Assembly: GCF_020034665.1 (NCBI RefSeq)
Contig: NZ_JAIQDI010000001.1
Coordinates: forward strand, 806,001 to 870,000
DNA from: Niabella beijingensis
GTDB lineage: Bacteria > Bacteroidota > Bacteroidia > Chitinophagales > Chitinophagaceae
Direction: 5' to 3'
Length of the DNA: 64,000 bases
Positions 9,985 through 18,389 of this stretch are shown one piece after another. The notes under the pieces were generated by a model. It did not search any database. It had not been told where the DNA came from and saw only the letters and a program-made list of their open reading frames with translations. The position numbers and the translations under genes are program-made. The stretch's first letter is position 1; the number at the start of each line of letters is the position of its first letter.

Positions 9985-10177
9985 AAAACTTCTCTGCGAT
10001 TTTCGATCCCGGTCATTGCCGGCTTGCAAAGGTACGATTTGACTGCTGGTTTTGGAAGCAGTTTATCCGTCCGTTACCACACTGCCCGCCCCTGAACTTT
10101 TCCGGTACCTCCCGTGTTATTTATGAGGTATTTTTAGTGAAAAGAGGGGTTTTTAACGTTCAATCAGTAACTTACAT

Positions 10178-10840
10178 ATGCAATTGAAAACATTAATTCC
10201 CATATTATTTTTGGTGATGCTGGCGGCAACTGCCTGTGCGCAGAAAAAAAAGCCCCCCGTGGCCTTTACGGGTCCGCCGGCGAAATCTTCCAGCATGAAT
10301 CAACAAACAGATACGGCAACATTTGCCAACGGATGCTTCTGGTGTACAGAGGCCATCTTCCAGGATGTAAAAGGCGTTTCTTCCGTTACAAGCGGATATA
10401 CCGACGGTCAGACAAAAAACCCTACCTATAAGGACGTATGTACCGGCAATACCGGTCACGCGGAAGCCTTACAGATCCTATACGATCCTTCAGTGATCTC
10501 CTTTGATGAATTGCTGGAAATTTTCTGGAAAACACACGATCCTACCACACTTAACCGTCAGGGCGCCGATGTGGGCACGCAATACCGCAGCGGGATCTAT
10601 TATCACAATGCCGCACAAAAAGAAAAAGCGGAACATTATAAAACGGAGCTGGATAAAAGCGGGGCCTTTGACAATCCGATCGTTACTGAAATAAAACCAT
10701 TTACCGTTTTTTACCCGGCGGAAGATTATCATCAGTCTTATTTTAACAATAATGAAGACAAAAATCCCTATTGCACGATGGTGATCCGTCCAAAAGTGGA
10801 TAAATTTCATAAAGTATTCAAAGACAAACTAAAAAAATAA
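10178..10840 (+). CDS. msrA: Peptide-methionine (S)-S-oxide reductase MsrA, lipoprotein form
   Basis: A 220-residue MsrA with the catalytic motif GCFWC at residues 52-56 (nucleophile Cys53), then GVSSVTSGYTDG and the substrate-pocket signature TGHAEALQILYDP. It reduces methionine-S-sulfoxide in oxidised proteins. The N-terminus is a lipoprotein signal: hydrophobic stretch then LAATAC with the lipidated Cys at 20, so this copy acts in the cell envelope. There is no fused MsrB domain. It is divergent from mutS2 and followed by about 210 bp before the arginase gene. Confidence 0.95.
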   Translation: MQLKTLIPILFLVMLAATACAQKKKPPVAFTGPPAKSSSMNQQTDTATFANGCFWCTEAIFQDVKGVSSVTSGYTDGQTKNPTYKDVCTGNTGHAEALQILYDPSVISFDELLEIFWKTHDPTTLNRQGADVGTQYRSGIYYHNAAQKEKAEHYKTELDKSGAFDNPIVTEIKPFTVFYPAEDYHQSYFNNNEDKNPYCTMVIRPKVDKFHKVFKDKLKK

Positions 10841-10913
10841 CCTTTCCACAAAAACAATCCGAAAAAAACTGATTCCGGTTTGCATCCCGCTGGCCGGTTT
10901 TCCTTTCATTTCA

Positions 10914-10927
10914 TTGATCCGGATCAA
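10914..10927. promoter_or_regulatory. Candidate Fnr-type operator palindrome
   Basis: A perfect inverted repeat TTGATCCGGATCAA, flanked by a further A/T pair. It matches the Fnr consensus TTGAT-N4-ATCAA. It lies between msrA and the arginase gene, about 110 bp upstream of the arginase transcription start predicted from the promoter at 10997-11028. A regulator with an Fnr-like recognition helix is encoded at 15570. Position is unusual for direct activation, so function is uncertain. Confidence 0.3.
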
Positions 10928-10996
10928 TACAAATAACGGCAAAGCGGTGCAATCAGGAGCGGAATAAAATAATCAGACCGACACTAACGTTAATTA

Positions 10997-11028
10997 TTGC
11001 ACAAAGCAATAAAAAGGGCGTAAATTTG
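10997..11028 (+). promoter_or_regulatory. Bacteroidota-type promoter of the arginase-family gene
   Basis: TTG at 10997-10999 and TAAATTTG at 11021-11028, separated by 21 bp, match the -33 and -7 elements of Bacteroidota housekeeping promoters. The start codon follows at 11054, preceded by AAAGGAG, giving a leader of about 20 nt. Confidence 0.6.
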
Positions 11029-11053
11029 CGCCTTCCAAAAAAAGGAGACAATA

Positions 11054-12103
11054 ATGTTGGACATAACAAATTTTGATCAGAACTGTGTCGCCAACCCCAA
11101 CAACAATATTTTCGGGTTGCCCAGTACTGAAGAAAACGCTGATTTGGTCATCATCAATGCACCCTGGGAAGTAACTGTAAGCTATGGCGCCGGAACGGCA
11201 AGAGCACCGGAAAGCATTTTAAAGGCCAGTCTGCAGGTAGATCTTTATGATCCCGATTTTCCCGACGCCTGGAAGCGGGGCTATTATCTGAAACCCACCG
11301 ACCGTACGGTTTTATTAAAGAGCGATTTTTTACGCAAAGAAGCCGAACTCTATATCGACTATATCTCCAAAGGTGAAGAGCTGGGCAAGAACCAGTTCAT
11401 GTGCCGAACCATTAAGGAAGTAAATGAAGGCGGGGTCTACTTCAACAACTGGGTATACGACCAGGCCAAAAGCCTTCTGGATGACAACAAACTTGTAGGT
11501 TTACTGGGCGGTGACCACAGTGCGCCTCTTGGTCTTTTTAAAGCGCTGGCAGAAAAACACGGTGAGTTTGGTATTCTCCAGATAGATGCGCACTGCGATC
11601 TGCGGAAAGCCTACGAAGGCTTTGTATATTCCCACGCCAGTGTGATGTATAACGCGCTGAATGAAATTCCCCAGATCAAAAATATTGTACAGGTGGGGGT
11701 CCGCGATCTCGGACAGGATGAGTGGGAGTATATCAAAAACAGCGATTACCGGGTGATCACTTATTTCGACCAGGAAATAAAAGAGCGTCAGTACGATGGC
11801 GACACTTTTAAAAATATCGCGGAAGAGATCATCAGCAAACTGCCCCCCAAGGTACACATCAGCTTCGATATCGACGGGCTGGATCCCAAGCTCTGCCCCG
11901 ATACCGGTACCCCGGTTCCCGGAGGCTTCGAACTGGACCGTATGTTCTTCCTTTTCAAAAAAATAGTGGAAAGCGGGCGTCAGCTCATCGGCTTCGACCT
12001 TGTGGAAGTCGGTACCGGCGAAACCGACTGGAATGCCAATGTGGGCGCAAGAGCCCTTTATAAATTATGTAACATCCTTGCAGGGAGCAATCCGGTAAAA
12101 TAA
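11054..12103 (+). CDS. Arginase/agmatinase family ureohydrolase
   Basis: A 349-residue binuclear manganese hydrolase of the ureohydrolase superfamily. All metal-binding motifs are present: GGDHS (152-156), DAHCD (178-182) and SFDIDGLDP followed by GTPVPGG. Members hydrolyse a guanidino or formimino group from arginine, agmatine, formiminoglutamate or guanidino acids. Motifs alone do not fix which substrate is used here. Bacteroidota proteins of this length are usually labelled agmatinase-family. The start at 11054 is supported by AAAGGAG eight bases upstream and by a good promoter. The next gene starts 18 bp downstream, and a radical SAM gene follows it, so the three are probably one transcript. 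Confidence 0.88.
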   Translation: MLDITNFDQNCVANPNNNIFGLPSTEENADLVIINAPWEVTVSYGAGTARAPESILKASLQVDLYDPDFPDAWKRGYYLKPTDRTVLLKSDFLRKEAELYIDYISKGEELGKNQFMCRTIKEVNEGGVYFNNWVYDQAKSLLDDNKLVGLLGGDHSAPLGLFKALAEKHGEFGILQIDAHCDLRKAYEGFVYSHASVMYNALNEIPQIKNIVQVGVRDLGQDEWEYIKNSDYRVITYFDQEIKERQYDGDTFKNIAEEIISKLPPKVHISFDIDGLDPKLCPDTGTPVPGGFELDRMFFLFKKIVESGRQLIGFDLVEVGTGETDWNANVGARALYKLCNILAGSNPVK

Positions 12104-12121
12104 AGCAACAAAACTTTCGTA

Positions 12122-12727
12122 TTGGTAAAACAGGAACTACATAACAATCCGGCATCAGCTTCACCAGAGGCCGGAGCGGAGTACCGTTTTGTAATTCCGA
12201 ACGCCCGGGTGCTGGTATACCAGGTATTTGCTTACGGCATTATCTTTTTGAACCTGCTGGGCCAGCTGCTGATGGATTACCAGCGGAACAGTCCCAACCT
12301 GAAAGTGAGCATCCTCGTATGCACCGCAGTTTTTATACTGTTCCTGCTCCGGGATCGCTATCTTCTTAGAAAAAAGAACACGCTTCAATCGCTTGGCATC
12401 GTGCTGCTTATCCTCGGTTTTCGGTGGTACCAGTATTCCATCGGCTGGGGCTTTGTGATCAATGTGGTACTCTGGTTCCTGTACCTGGTGGCGCGCCGGC
12501 AGCTGGTGATCTCCATTTCTTCGCAGGAAGTCCGGTATCCTTCCTTTCCGGCAAAAAAGATCGGCTGGAGCGAGATCAGTAATCTCCTACTAAAGGACGA
12601 CATTCTTACCATCGATCTTAAAAACAATAAAATATACCAGCATTTTGTAAAAGACGATACCGCGGACGTGGATGAAGCCGCATTTAACGAATTTTGCAGA
12701 AAGCAGTTAACGGCTCACGGCTCTTAA
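12122..12727 (+). CDS. Hypothetical membrane protein with C-terminal PH-like segment
   Basis: A 201-residue protein I cannot assign to a named family. Three or four hydrophobic segments are visible (about residues 30-50, 63-76, 88-100 and 105-122), followed by a soluble C-terminal half with the pattern LVISISSQEVRYPSFPAKKIGWSEISN, which looks like the beta-sheet of a bacterial PH-like domain. The only usable start before the first membrane segment is a TTG at 12122, 18 bp after the arginase stop; no ATG exists upstream of the first helix, so the start is less certain than usual. It sits between the arginase-family and radical SAM genes on the same strand. Confidence 0.6.
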   Translation: MVKQELHNNPASASPEAGAEYRFVIPNARVLVYQVFAYGIIFLNLLGQLLMDYQRNSPNLKVSILVCTAVFILFLLRDRYLLRKKNTLQSLGIVLLILGFRWYQYSIGWGFVINVVLWFLYLVARRQLVISISSQEVRYPSFPAKKIGWSEISNLLLKDDILTIDLKNNKIYQHFVKDDTADVDEAAFNEFCRKQLTAHGS

Positions 12728-12751
12728 TAACGGGCTATAAAAAAACAATCC

Positions 12752-14053
12752 ATGAGCTTACAATCCTCTCCATACCTTTTATATTCCGACGGTCAGGGAA
12801 ACATCTTTGAAGATACCAGTCTTTATGCAGTAGGCCGCAGTGGCTGGGATGCCCTGCCCATACCCGTTGAGGACTGGATCGAATTGCCTGACGGAGGTTC
12901 CCTTTACGAATTGCCGGAACGGACCGGTATCGGGATCGATGTAAAAACCGGTGAGTTGCGGCTCTGCGAAAAAGGATGGGCTGTAGCCGCTTTCATTCCT
13001 CCCGCCCATACAGGTTTTTACATAGCCGCCTATGAAACAAAACCCGGGGCGCCCACGCTTCCGCTGTTTTGTTATACTGCCGTGGCCTGGTATAATGATA
13101 AATTTTATGTGCCCGCTACACGCATCGAGCAGGACATCCGCCAGGAATGTGCCGGGTTTGATGCGGATAAAGTTACGCACGGTGTGGAGCAGCTTACAAA
13201 AGCCTATCCCCACAACCGCCTGGTACATCACCTGGCCAACAATTGTGCGCTGACCTATCATTGCCCTGCTGCAAGGAACTATTTTATCGGCCGCTGGGAA
13301 TGCCCCGTACCGGCCTCCCCCGCATGCAATGCCAACTGTGTGGGATGCATTTCCCTGCAGCCGGATGAAGAGACCATCGTTTCCACACAGGATCGTTTGC
13401 AGTTTAAACCAACGGTGGAAGAGATCGTCGAATTCACCGTGCCACATCTTGAAACTGCCCCCTATCCCCTTATCAGTTTCGGTCAGGGTTGCGAGGGGGA
13501 ACCCCTGCTGATGTGGGAAACACTCGAGAAGGCGATCATCGAGATCCGTAAGCACACACAAAAAGGCAGTATCAACATCAACACCAACGGATCAAAACCC
13601 GATGCGGTAAAACGCCTGTGTGAAGCGGGATTGAACTCCATCCGCGTAAGTACCAACAGTGCCCGGAGCGAAGTTTATATGCCCTATTACCGGCCTAACA
13701 ACTACCAGTTTGAAGACATTGTGGAAAGCCTGAAGGTAGTGAACGGTTTCGGTGGATGGACCTCCATTAATTATTTTGTTTTTCCGGGTATGACCGATAG
13801 CATTGCCGAATACGAGGCCCTGCGAAAGCTGATCCGGGAGACCGGTCTGAAAATGATCCAGTGGCGGAATTTCAATATCGACCCCGACTGGTACCTGGGG
13901 AAAATAGGCGTCACAGACACCGGTGAGTTTATGGGGATGAAACAACTGATGGAACTGATCAGAGAAGAGTTTCCTCATTTAAAATACGGTTACTATAATC
14001 CGCCCATGGAGCGCATCAAAGGCCGGTACGAAACAGATTTCGCGCATTATTAA
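12752..14053 (+). CDS. Radical SAM protein
   Basis: A 433-residue protein with the radical SAM cluster motif C192-x3-C196-x2-C199 (ACNANCVGCIS). The iron-sulfur motif is unusually far from the N-terminus: the first 190 residues form a separate beta-rich domain. After the motif come ISFGQGCEGEPLL (SAM-binding Gly motif), INTNGSKPDAVKRLCEAGLNSIRVS and YFVFPGMTDS, typical of the TIM-barrel core. The substrate is unknown. It follows the membrane protein by 24 bp and is the last gene before a long repeat region. Confidence 0.88.
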   Translation: MSLQSSPYLLYSDGQGNIFEDTSLYAVGRSGWDALPIPVEDWIELPDGGSLYELPERTGIGIDVKTGELRLCEKGWAVAAFIPPAHTGFYIAAYETKPGAPTLPLFCYTAVAWYNDKFYVPATRIEQDIRQECAGFDADKVTHGVEQLTKAYPHNRLVHHLANNCALTYHCPAARNYFIGRWECPVPASPACNANCVGCISLQPDEETIVSTQDRLQFKPTVEEIVEFTVPHLETAPYPLISFGQGCEGEPLLMWETLEKAIIEIRKHTQKGSININTNGSKPDAVKRLCEAGLNSIRVSTNSARSEVYMPYYRPNNYQFEDIVESLKVVNGFGGWTSINYFVFPGMTDSIAEYEALRKLIRETGLKMIQWRNFNIDPDWYLGKIGVTDTGEFMGMKQLMELIREEFPHLKYGYYNPPMERIKGRYETDFAHY

Positions 14054-14083
14054 GCAGCAATCCTGGCCATAGGCCGCCGCTGA

Positions 14084-14120
14084 ATTTTTCGCCACCAGGG
14101 CACTAAGAAACACTAAGGCC
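14084..14120 (-). repeat. Dispersed CTTTGTGTC-type repeat, single degenerate copy
   Basis: On the reverse strand this reads as a CTTAGTGTTTCTTAGTGCC-type sequence followed by CTGGTGGCG. It is the same motif family as the CTTTGTGTCCTGGTGCCTTCG part of the 152-bp array just downstream (opposite orientation) and as the copy near 31752. Such sequences occur as scattered intergenic repeats in many environmental bacteria; no coding potential is seen. Confidence 0.45.
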
Positions 14121-14237
14121 TTTTTATAAGCAGCCGGCGATCCGCCTTTTTTGGATAGCTGAGGCGGGAAGACGGCATTTTCCCCGCTCCCCTGGATATT
14201 CGCAGACCTTTAAAGATCTTTTGAAAGGCTGCTCACA

Positions 14238-14999
14238 GATTTCACGGATTTACACAGAAGGCCCGCCACTAACACACCATACATTTATCTGTGACAACAA
14301 ATCCCTGCTACAAAACACATAAGACCTTTGTGCAACTTTGTGTCCTGGTGCCTTCGTGGTTCCGGCAATCCTGTGAAAAAGCGCTCAAAGATTTCACGGA
14401 TTTACGCGGAAGGCCCGCCACTAACACACCATACATTTATCTGTGACAACAAATCCCTGCTACAAAACACATAAGACCTTTGTGCAACTTTGTGTCCTGG
14501 TGCCTTCGCGGTTCCGGCAACCCTGTGAAAAAGCGCTCAAAGATTTCACGGATTTACGCGGAAGGCCCGCCACTAACACACCATACATTTATCTGTGACA
14601 ACAAATCCCTGCTACAAAACACATAAGACCTTTGTGCAGCTTTGTGTCCTGGTGCCTTCGTGGTTCCGGCAACCCTGTGAAAAAGCGCTCAAAGATTTCA
14701 CGGATTTACGCGGAAGGCCCGCCACTAACACACCATACATTTATCTGTGACAACAAATCCCTGCTACAAAACACATAAGACCTTTGTGCAGCTTTGTGTC
14801 CTGGTGCCTTCGTGGTTCCGGCAATCCTGTGAAAAAGCGCTCAAAGATTTCACGAATTTACGCGGAAGGCCCGCCACTAACACACCATACATTTATCTGT
14901 GACAACAAATCCCTGCTACAAAACACATAAGAACCTTTGTGCAACTTTGTGTCCTGGTGCCTTCGTGGTTCCGGCTATCTTGTAAAAAAGCGCTCAAAG
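14238..14999. repeat. Tandem array: five copies of a 152-bp unit
   Basis: Five head-to-tail units begin at 14238, 14390, 14542, 14694 and 14846, each exactly 152 bp from the next; the last copy has one inserted A. Copies differ at only a few positions (for example CGCGG/CGTGG and GCAAC/GCAGC), so the amplification is recent or homogenised. Each unit contains ATTTCACGGATTTACGCGG and CTTTGTGTCCTGGTGCCTTC, two motifs that also occur alone as dispersed repeats. The first unit has a slightly different start (ACACAG for ACGCGG). A partial unit up to about 14999 ends the array. It fills most of the 1 kb gap between the convergent radical SAM and small membrane protein genes. No conserved open frame and no spacer/repeat pattern is present. 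Confidence 0.95.
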
Positions 15000-15077
15000 C
15001 CCCCTCGACATAAACTGCGCTTTCCTGTCTTCGGAGTATTTCCACCACTGAAAGCTGATGGCTGACAGCTGATCACC

Positions 15078-15503
15078 CTACATATAAATGTCCTGGTGTT
15101 TCACCAGCCAGGGAACGGCAACGGTAGCAAACACTCCTGAAATGATGGTAATACCCAGTAATAACTCGTGAAATTCCGTTGTAACCACTGGATCGGGAGA
15201 ACGGTGCACCTGGAGAACGCCGTACACACAGAGCACTGTAAATAGTGCGGACAGTACAATATAGATCCAGGCGCCATTCCTGAAATAACGGTCGATAAAT
15301 GCAAAAACCACTCCTGCCAGCGGCAATGCAAAAAGCGTGGCGAAGATAATGGTGGATACATTGATCAGATCATGCAGCGGGAATGCTGTTTTCTCACGAA
15401 AGAGAACATCATAGATCAGATTCAGAACGGTGGCGATATAGCCTGCAAACAGACCCGCCATAAGGGGCCTGTAGATATGACTGCCGGAAGTTTCTTGTTT
15501 CAT
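15078..15503 (-). CDS. Small four-helix membrane protein, putative Fnr-type regulon member
   Basis: A 141-residue protein with four hydrophobic segments (about 13-30, 48-68, 77-97 and 112-133) and no signal peptide. I do not recognise the family. The start codon at 15503 follows a -7 element TATTTTTG by only four bases, so the transcript may be nearly leaderless; the next in-frame Met (15461) would cut into the first helix. Directly upstream of the -7 element is a 14-bp palindromic site that is also found before the ClC gene at 16410. The regulator gene lies between them, so all three probably belong to one regulatory circuit. Confidence 0.75.
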   Translation of the reverse strand: MKQETSGSHIYRPLMAGLFAGYIATVLNLIYDVLFREKTAFPLHDLINVSTIIFATLFALPLAGVVFAFIDRYFRNGAWIYIVLSALFTVLCVYGVLQVHRSPDPVVTTEFHELLLGITIISGVFATVAVPWLVKHQDIYM

Positions 15504-15507
15504 TTTA

Positions 15508-15528
15508 CAAAAATATGATTTATATCAC
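15508..15528 (-). promoter_or_regulatory. -7 element overlapped by Fnr-type operator
   Basis: On the reverse strand, GTGATATAAATCAT (15528-15515) is followed, sharing one base, by TATTTTTG (15515-15508), a -7 element. The core TGAT-ATAA-ATCA is an inverted repeat of the Crp/Fnr type. The same 14 bases with the same one-base overlap of a -7 element occur at 16365-16385. Placement on the promoter core fits repression better than activation. Confidence 0.65.
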
Positions 15529-15569
15529 ATTTTTAAAAAACTGTTTTTTCGCTGCCGGTACTGTTTTTT

Positions 15570-16265
15570 TTATTTTTTTGAGCGGATCAGCCGTTGCAGG
15601 CCGCTCTCCTTCAGCAATGCAATATTTTTTCCGCCGGTGCGGATCAGCCTTTCTGCTTCCAGTTCACCCGTCATCCGCGAAATAGTTTCATAGGTTGTGC
15701 CTACATAGGAAGCAATGTCCTGCCTGGTGAGTTTTATATCAATAAAGCCCTCCGCATTTACGCCAAACCGCTCTTTCAGCAGCAGCAATGCCTCAACGAT
15801 ACGGCCTTTTACTTCCATGTGTGCCATATTCCGCACCCTCCGTTCAGTAGCCTCCAGTTCATTGGCATAAAAATCCATCAACGCATAGGTAAGACCGGGA
15901 TTGACCTGCAGAGTCCTCTCAAAAAAGGAAAGGCTAATGTACATCAGGGTTGTATCCTCCAGTGCGGTTGCCGAAACCGGGTAGATCCGCTCCTTCCCCA
16001 ATCCCCGGTATCCGATCATCTCCCCGTCCCGGGCAAACCGGAGGATCAGCTCTTTGCCATTACCCCATTGCTGATGGATCTTTATTTTCCCTTTTACAAT
16101 AAAGAACACGCCTTCCACCGGCCCGTTCTCTGTAAAGACGGCCTGTCCTTTCTTCACCACCATATCCTGACGGTTGTCATCCACCACGGGCCGCCATTCC
16201 GGAATACAGTTCCGGTAAAGAATATTGTCGGTTAAAATAAGATCCGGATTTCTGGTCATTTGCAT
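15570..16265 (-). CDS. Crp/Fnr-family transcriptional regulator with Fnr-like recognition helix
   Basis: About 231 residues: an N-terminal cyclic-nucleotide-type beta-roll (KGQAVFTENGPVEGVFFIVKGKIKI and onward), a dimerisation helix, and a C-terminal winged helix. The recognition helix reads TYETISRMTGEL, with the E..SR pattern of Fnr that contacts TGA half-sites. Only one Cys is present, so it cannot carry the Fnr oxygen-sensing iron-sulfur cluster; the signal it senses is unknown. Two copies of a TGAT-N4-ATCA site flank the gene, one before each neighbouring gene. The ATG at 16265 abuts a -7 element (TATTTTTG, 16273-16266), so the ATG at 16259 is an alternative if the message is leaderless. 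Confidence 0.9.
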   Translation of the reverse strand: MQMTRNPDLILTDNILYRNCIPEWRPVVDDNRQDMVVKKGQAVFTENGPVEGVFFIVKGKIKIHQQWGNGKELILRFARDGEMIGYRGLGKERIYPVSATALEDTTLMYISLSFFERTLQVNPGLTYALMDFYANELEATERRVRNMAHMEVKGRIVEALLLLKERFGVNAEGFIDIKLTRQDIASYVGTTYETISRMTGELEAERLIRTGGKNIALLKESGLQRLIRSKK

Positions 16266-16353
16266 CAAAAATAGGTATTCCTGTCAACATCTTGCCGGAA
16301 ACACCAGCTCCCCCTGCAAAAAGAAACCTCAGAGTGGCCTCCGGTATTTTTAA

Positions 16354-16385
16354 TTTGCAAATATGTGATATAAATCATACTTTTG
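16354..16385 (+). promoter_or_regulatory. Promoter of the ClC gene with embedded Fnr-type operator
   Basis: TTTG at 16354-16357 and TACTTTTG at 16378-16385 are 20 bp apart and match the Bacteroidota -33 and -7 elements. Between them, GTGATATAAATCAT (16365-16378) is a TGAT-N4-ATCA palindrome that shares its last base with the -7 element. The site is centred about 18 bp upstream of the predicted start of transcription, a repressor position. The ClC start codon is at 16410. Confidence 0.7.
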
Positions 16386-16409
16386 CAGCCGTTTTTAAAA
16401 TAACAATAT

Positions 16410-18290
16410 ATGAGTATCCCTATATCCACAGGACTGCAATCAACACTGGCCGCCGAACGGATGGAGCGTCGCCCTTCTACCCAGAAGAACCGGCTGGCGC
16501 TGATTGCCCTGCTGGCCGTTGGCATCGGTGCACTGGTAAGTCTGATCGCACGGCTGCTGGTTTCGCTGATCCATCTTGTTACCAACATCGCCTTTTATGG
16601 CAATTTTTCTTTTGCAGACGCCGCTCCGCAGGGGCATCACCTGGGCATTTTTGTAATGATCATTCCGATGATCGGCGGAATCATTGTAGGGCTGATGGCG
16701 CTGTACGGCTCCCGGGCCATCCGCGGACACGGCATTCCGGAGGCCATGGAACAGATCCTTACCAATAACAGTAAAATAAAGCCAACCATTACCTATCTCA
16801 AACCGCTTTCCTCAGCCATTGCTATTGGTACCGGGGGGCCTTTTGGTGCAGAGGGTCCGATCATTGCCACAGGCGGTGCGCTGGGTTCCACCTTCGGGCA
16901 GCTGCTGAAGATATCGCATCACGAACGTAAAGTGCTGCTGGCCGCAGGTGCCACAGCCGGTATGTCGGCCATATTCGGCAGTCCCATAGCTGCCATCTTC
17001 CTGGCCATCGAGTTGCTGTTGTTCGAGTTTTCCGCCGCAGCCATTATACCTGTGGCGCTGGCCTGCATTACCGGGGCCGCCGGGCATCATTTCCTGTTCA
17101 GTACAGAGCCGGTTTTTGCCATTCAGCAGCCGCTGGCCACACCTTCCAATACCGCATTATTCTTATACAGTGTGGAAGGACTATTGATCGGACTGCTTTC
17201 TGTGGCTGTTACGAAGATCGTTTACTGGCTGGAGGCCGCCTTTGAACGCCTGCCCATACACTGGATGTGGTGGCCCGCCATCGGCGGCCTGGCCGTAGGT
17301 ATTATCGGCTATTTCTATCCGGATACACTGGGCGTTGGTTACAATAATATAACCAATGTACTCTCCGGCAGCCTGTCTCTTAAGGTCATCGGCGCGCTTT
17401 TCTTTTTTAAATTCCTTTCCTGGGCGATCGCCTTATCCAGCGGCACTTCCGGCGGAACGCTCGCTCCCCTGCTCACGATCGGCGGAGCCGCAGGAGCGCT
17501 TGCCGGGCTTGCACTGAACTATTTTTTCCCCGGCCTGGACATATCGGTTTCCATGGCAGCGCTTATCGGAATGTCGGCTATGTTCGCCGGCGCTTCACGT
17601 GCATTACTGACCTCCATCCTGTTTGCCCTGGAAACAACCGGACAGGTAAACGCCCTGCTGGCCCTGCTGGCAGCCTGCGCCATTGCTTATTTTGTATCCC
17701 TTTACCTCATGGAACACACCATCATGACGGAAAAGATCGCGCGCCGCGGAGTAAATACCCCGGTGGCCTACCGGCCGGACATCCTGGAGCAATACCGGGT
17801 ACAGGACGTAATGAACGGAGACGCACTGATGATCACGGGTGATAATAATGTAGGTGCCGTAAAAGAATGGCTGCAGCAGCATAAGGATGACCAGGCAAAT
17901 TACTTTATAATTGCAGACAACGACAATGTGCTGCGCGGTGTGGTCAGCTCCTCCAGTCTGCTGAGCGATCATCAGGACCCTGCTGCAAATATCGACACGC
18001 TCATCAAACGCAAGTCGGCCTGGGTGCTTGAAAACGAATCGCTGAAGACCGCAGTAGAAACCATGCTCCAGTTGGATGTGGACCTGCTGCCCGTGGTGGA
18101 TAAGAATAAAACGGTTACCGGCAGCATCAATTATAAGAACATCATGACGGCATACGGTCATGCGCGCGATGCCAGTGAAAACAAACACATCCATTTATCA
18201 CTGAAACGGCAGACACTGAAATTACTGGCAAAGGGGAACCGGCTGATTCACAAGAACCTTCACCGGCAGAACGGGAACGACAAAGCCTGA
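16410..18290 (+). CDS. ClC-family chloride channel/transporter with CBS domains
   Basis: A 626-residue ClC protein. The selectivity motifs are GHGIPEA (106-112), GPFGAEGPI (144-151, with the gating glutamate at 148) and SGGTLAPLLTIGG. About ten or more hydrophobic helices span residues 30-440. The C-terminal cytoplasmic part (about 455-590) contains two CBS-type segments (VQDVMNGDALMITGDNNV..., and LKTAVETMLQLDVDLLPVVDKNKTVTGSI). The retained gating Glu fits either a channel or a H+/anion exchanger; the sequence does not decide this. It is divergent from the Crp/Fnr-type gene and its promoter carries an Fnr-type operator. Confidence 0.93.
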   Translation: MSIPISTGLQSTLAAERMERRPSTQKNRLALIALLAVGIGALVSLIARLLVSLIHLVTNIAFYGNFSFADAAPQGHHLGIFVMIIPMIGGIIVGLMALYGSRAIRGHGIPEAMEQILTNNSKIKPTITYLKPLSSAIAIGTGGPFGAEGPIIATGGALGSTFGQLLKISHHERKVLLAAGATAGMSAIFGSPIAAIFLAIELLLFEFSAAAIIPVALACITGAAGHHFLFSTEPVFAIQQPLATPSNTALFLYSVEGLLIGLLSVAVTKIVYWLEAAFERLPIHWMWWPAIGGLAVGIIGYFYPDTLGVGYNNITNVLSGSLSLKVIGALFFFKFLSWAIALSSGTSGGTLAPLLTIGGAAGALAGLALNYFFPGLDISVSMAALIGMSAMFAGASRALLTSILFALETTGQVNALLALLAACAIAYFVSLYLMEHTIMTEKIARRGVNTPVAYRPDILEQYRVQDVMNGDALMITGDNNVGAVKEWLQQHKDDQANYFIIADNDNVLRGVVSSSSLLSDHQDPAANIDTLIKRKSAWVLENESLKTAVETMLQLDVDLLPVVDKNKTVTGSINYKNIMTAYGHARDASENKHIHLSLKRQTLKLLAKGNRLIHKNLHRQNGNDKA

Positions 18291-18389
18291 GATCCGGGAG
18301 TACATTCCCCGGAAGCTACGCCTGTTAAAAAATAAATAATGCCATTCATTAGGTAAAAACACGTTTCGGGCATCTTTATAATAAATGTC

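Noticed and set aside
14238..14999. CRISPR-like array
   Set aside because: The whole 152-bp unit repeats with no variable spacers and there are no cas genes nearby; it is a plain tandem repeat.
15570..16265. Oxygen-sensing Fnr
   Set aside because: The DNA-binding helix is Fnr-like but only one cysteine is present, so the iron-sulfur sensor cannot form.
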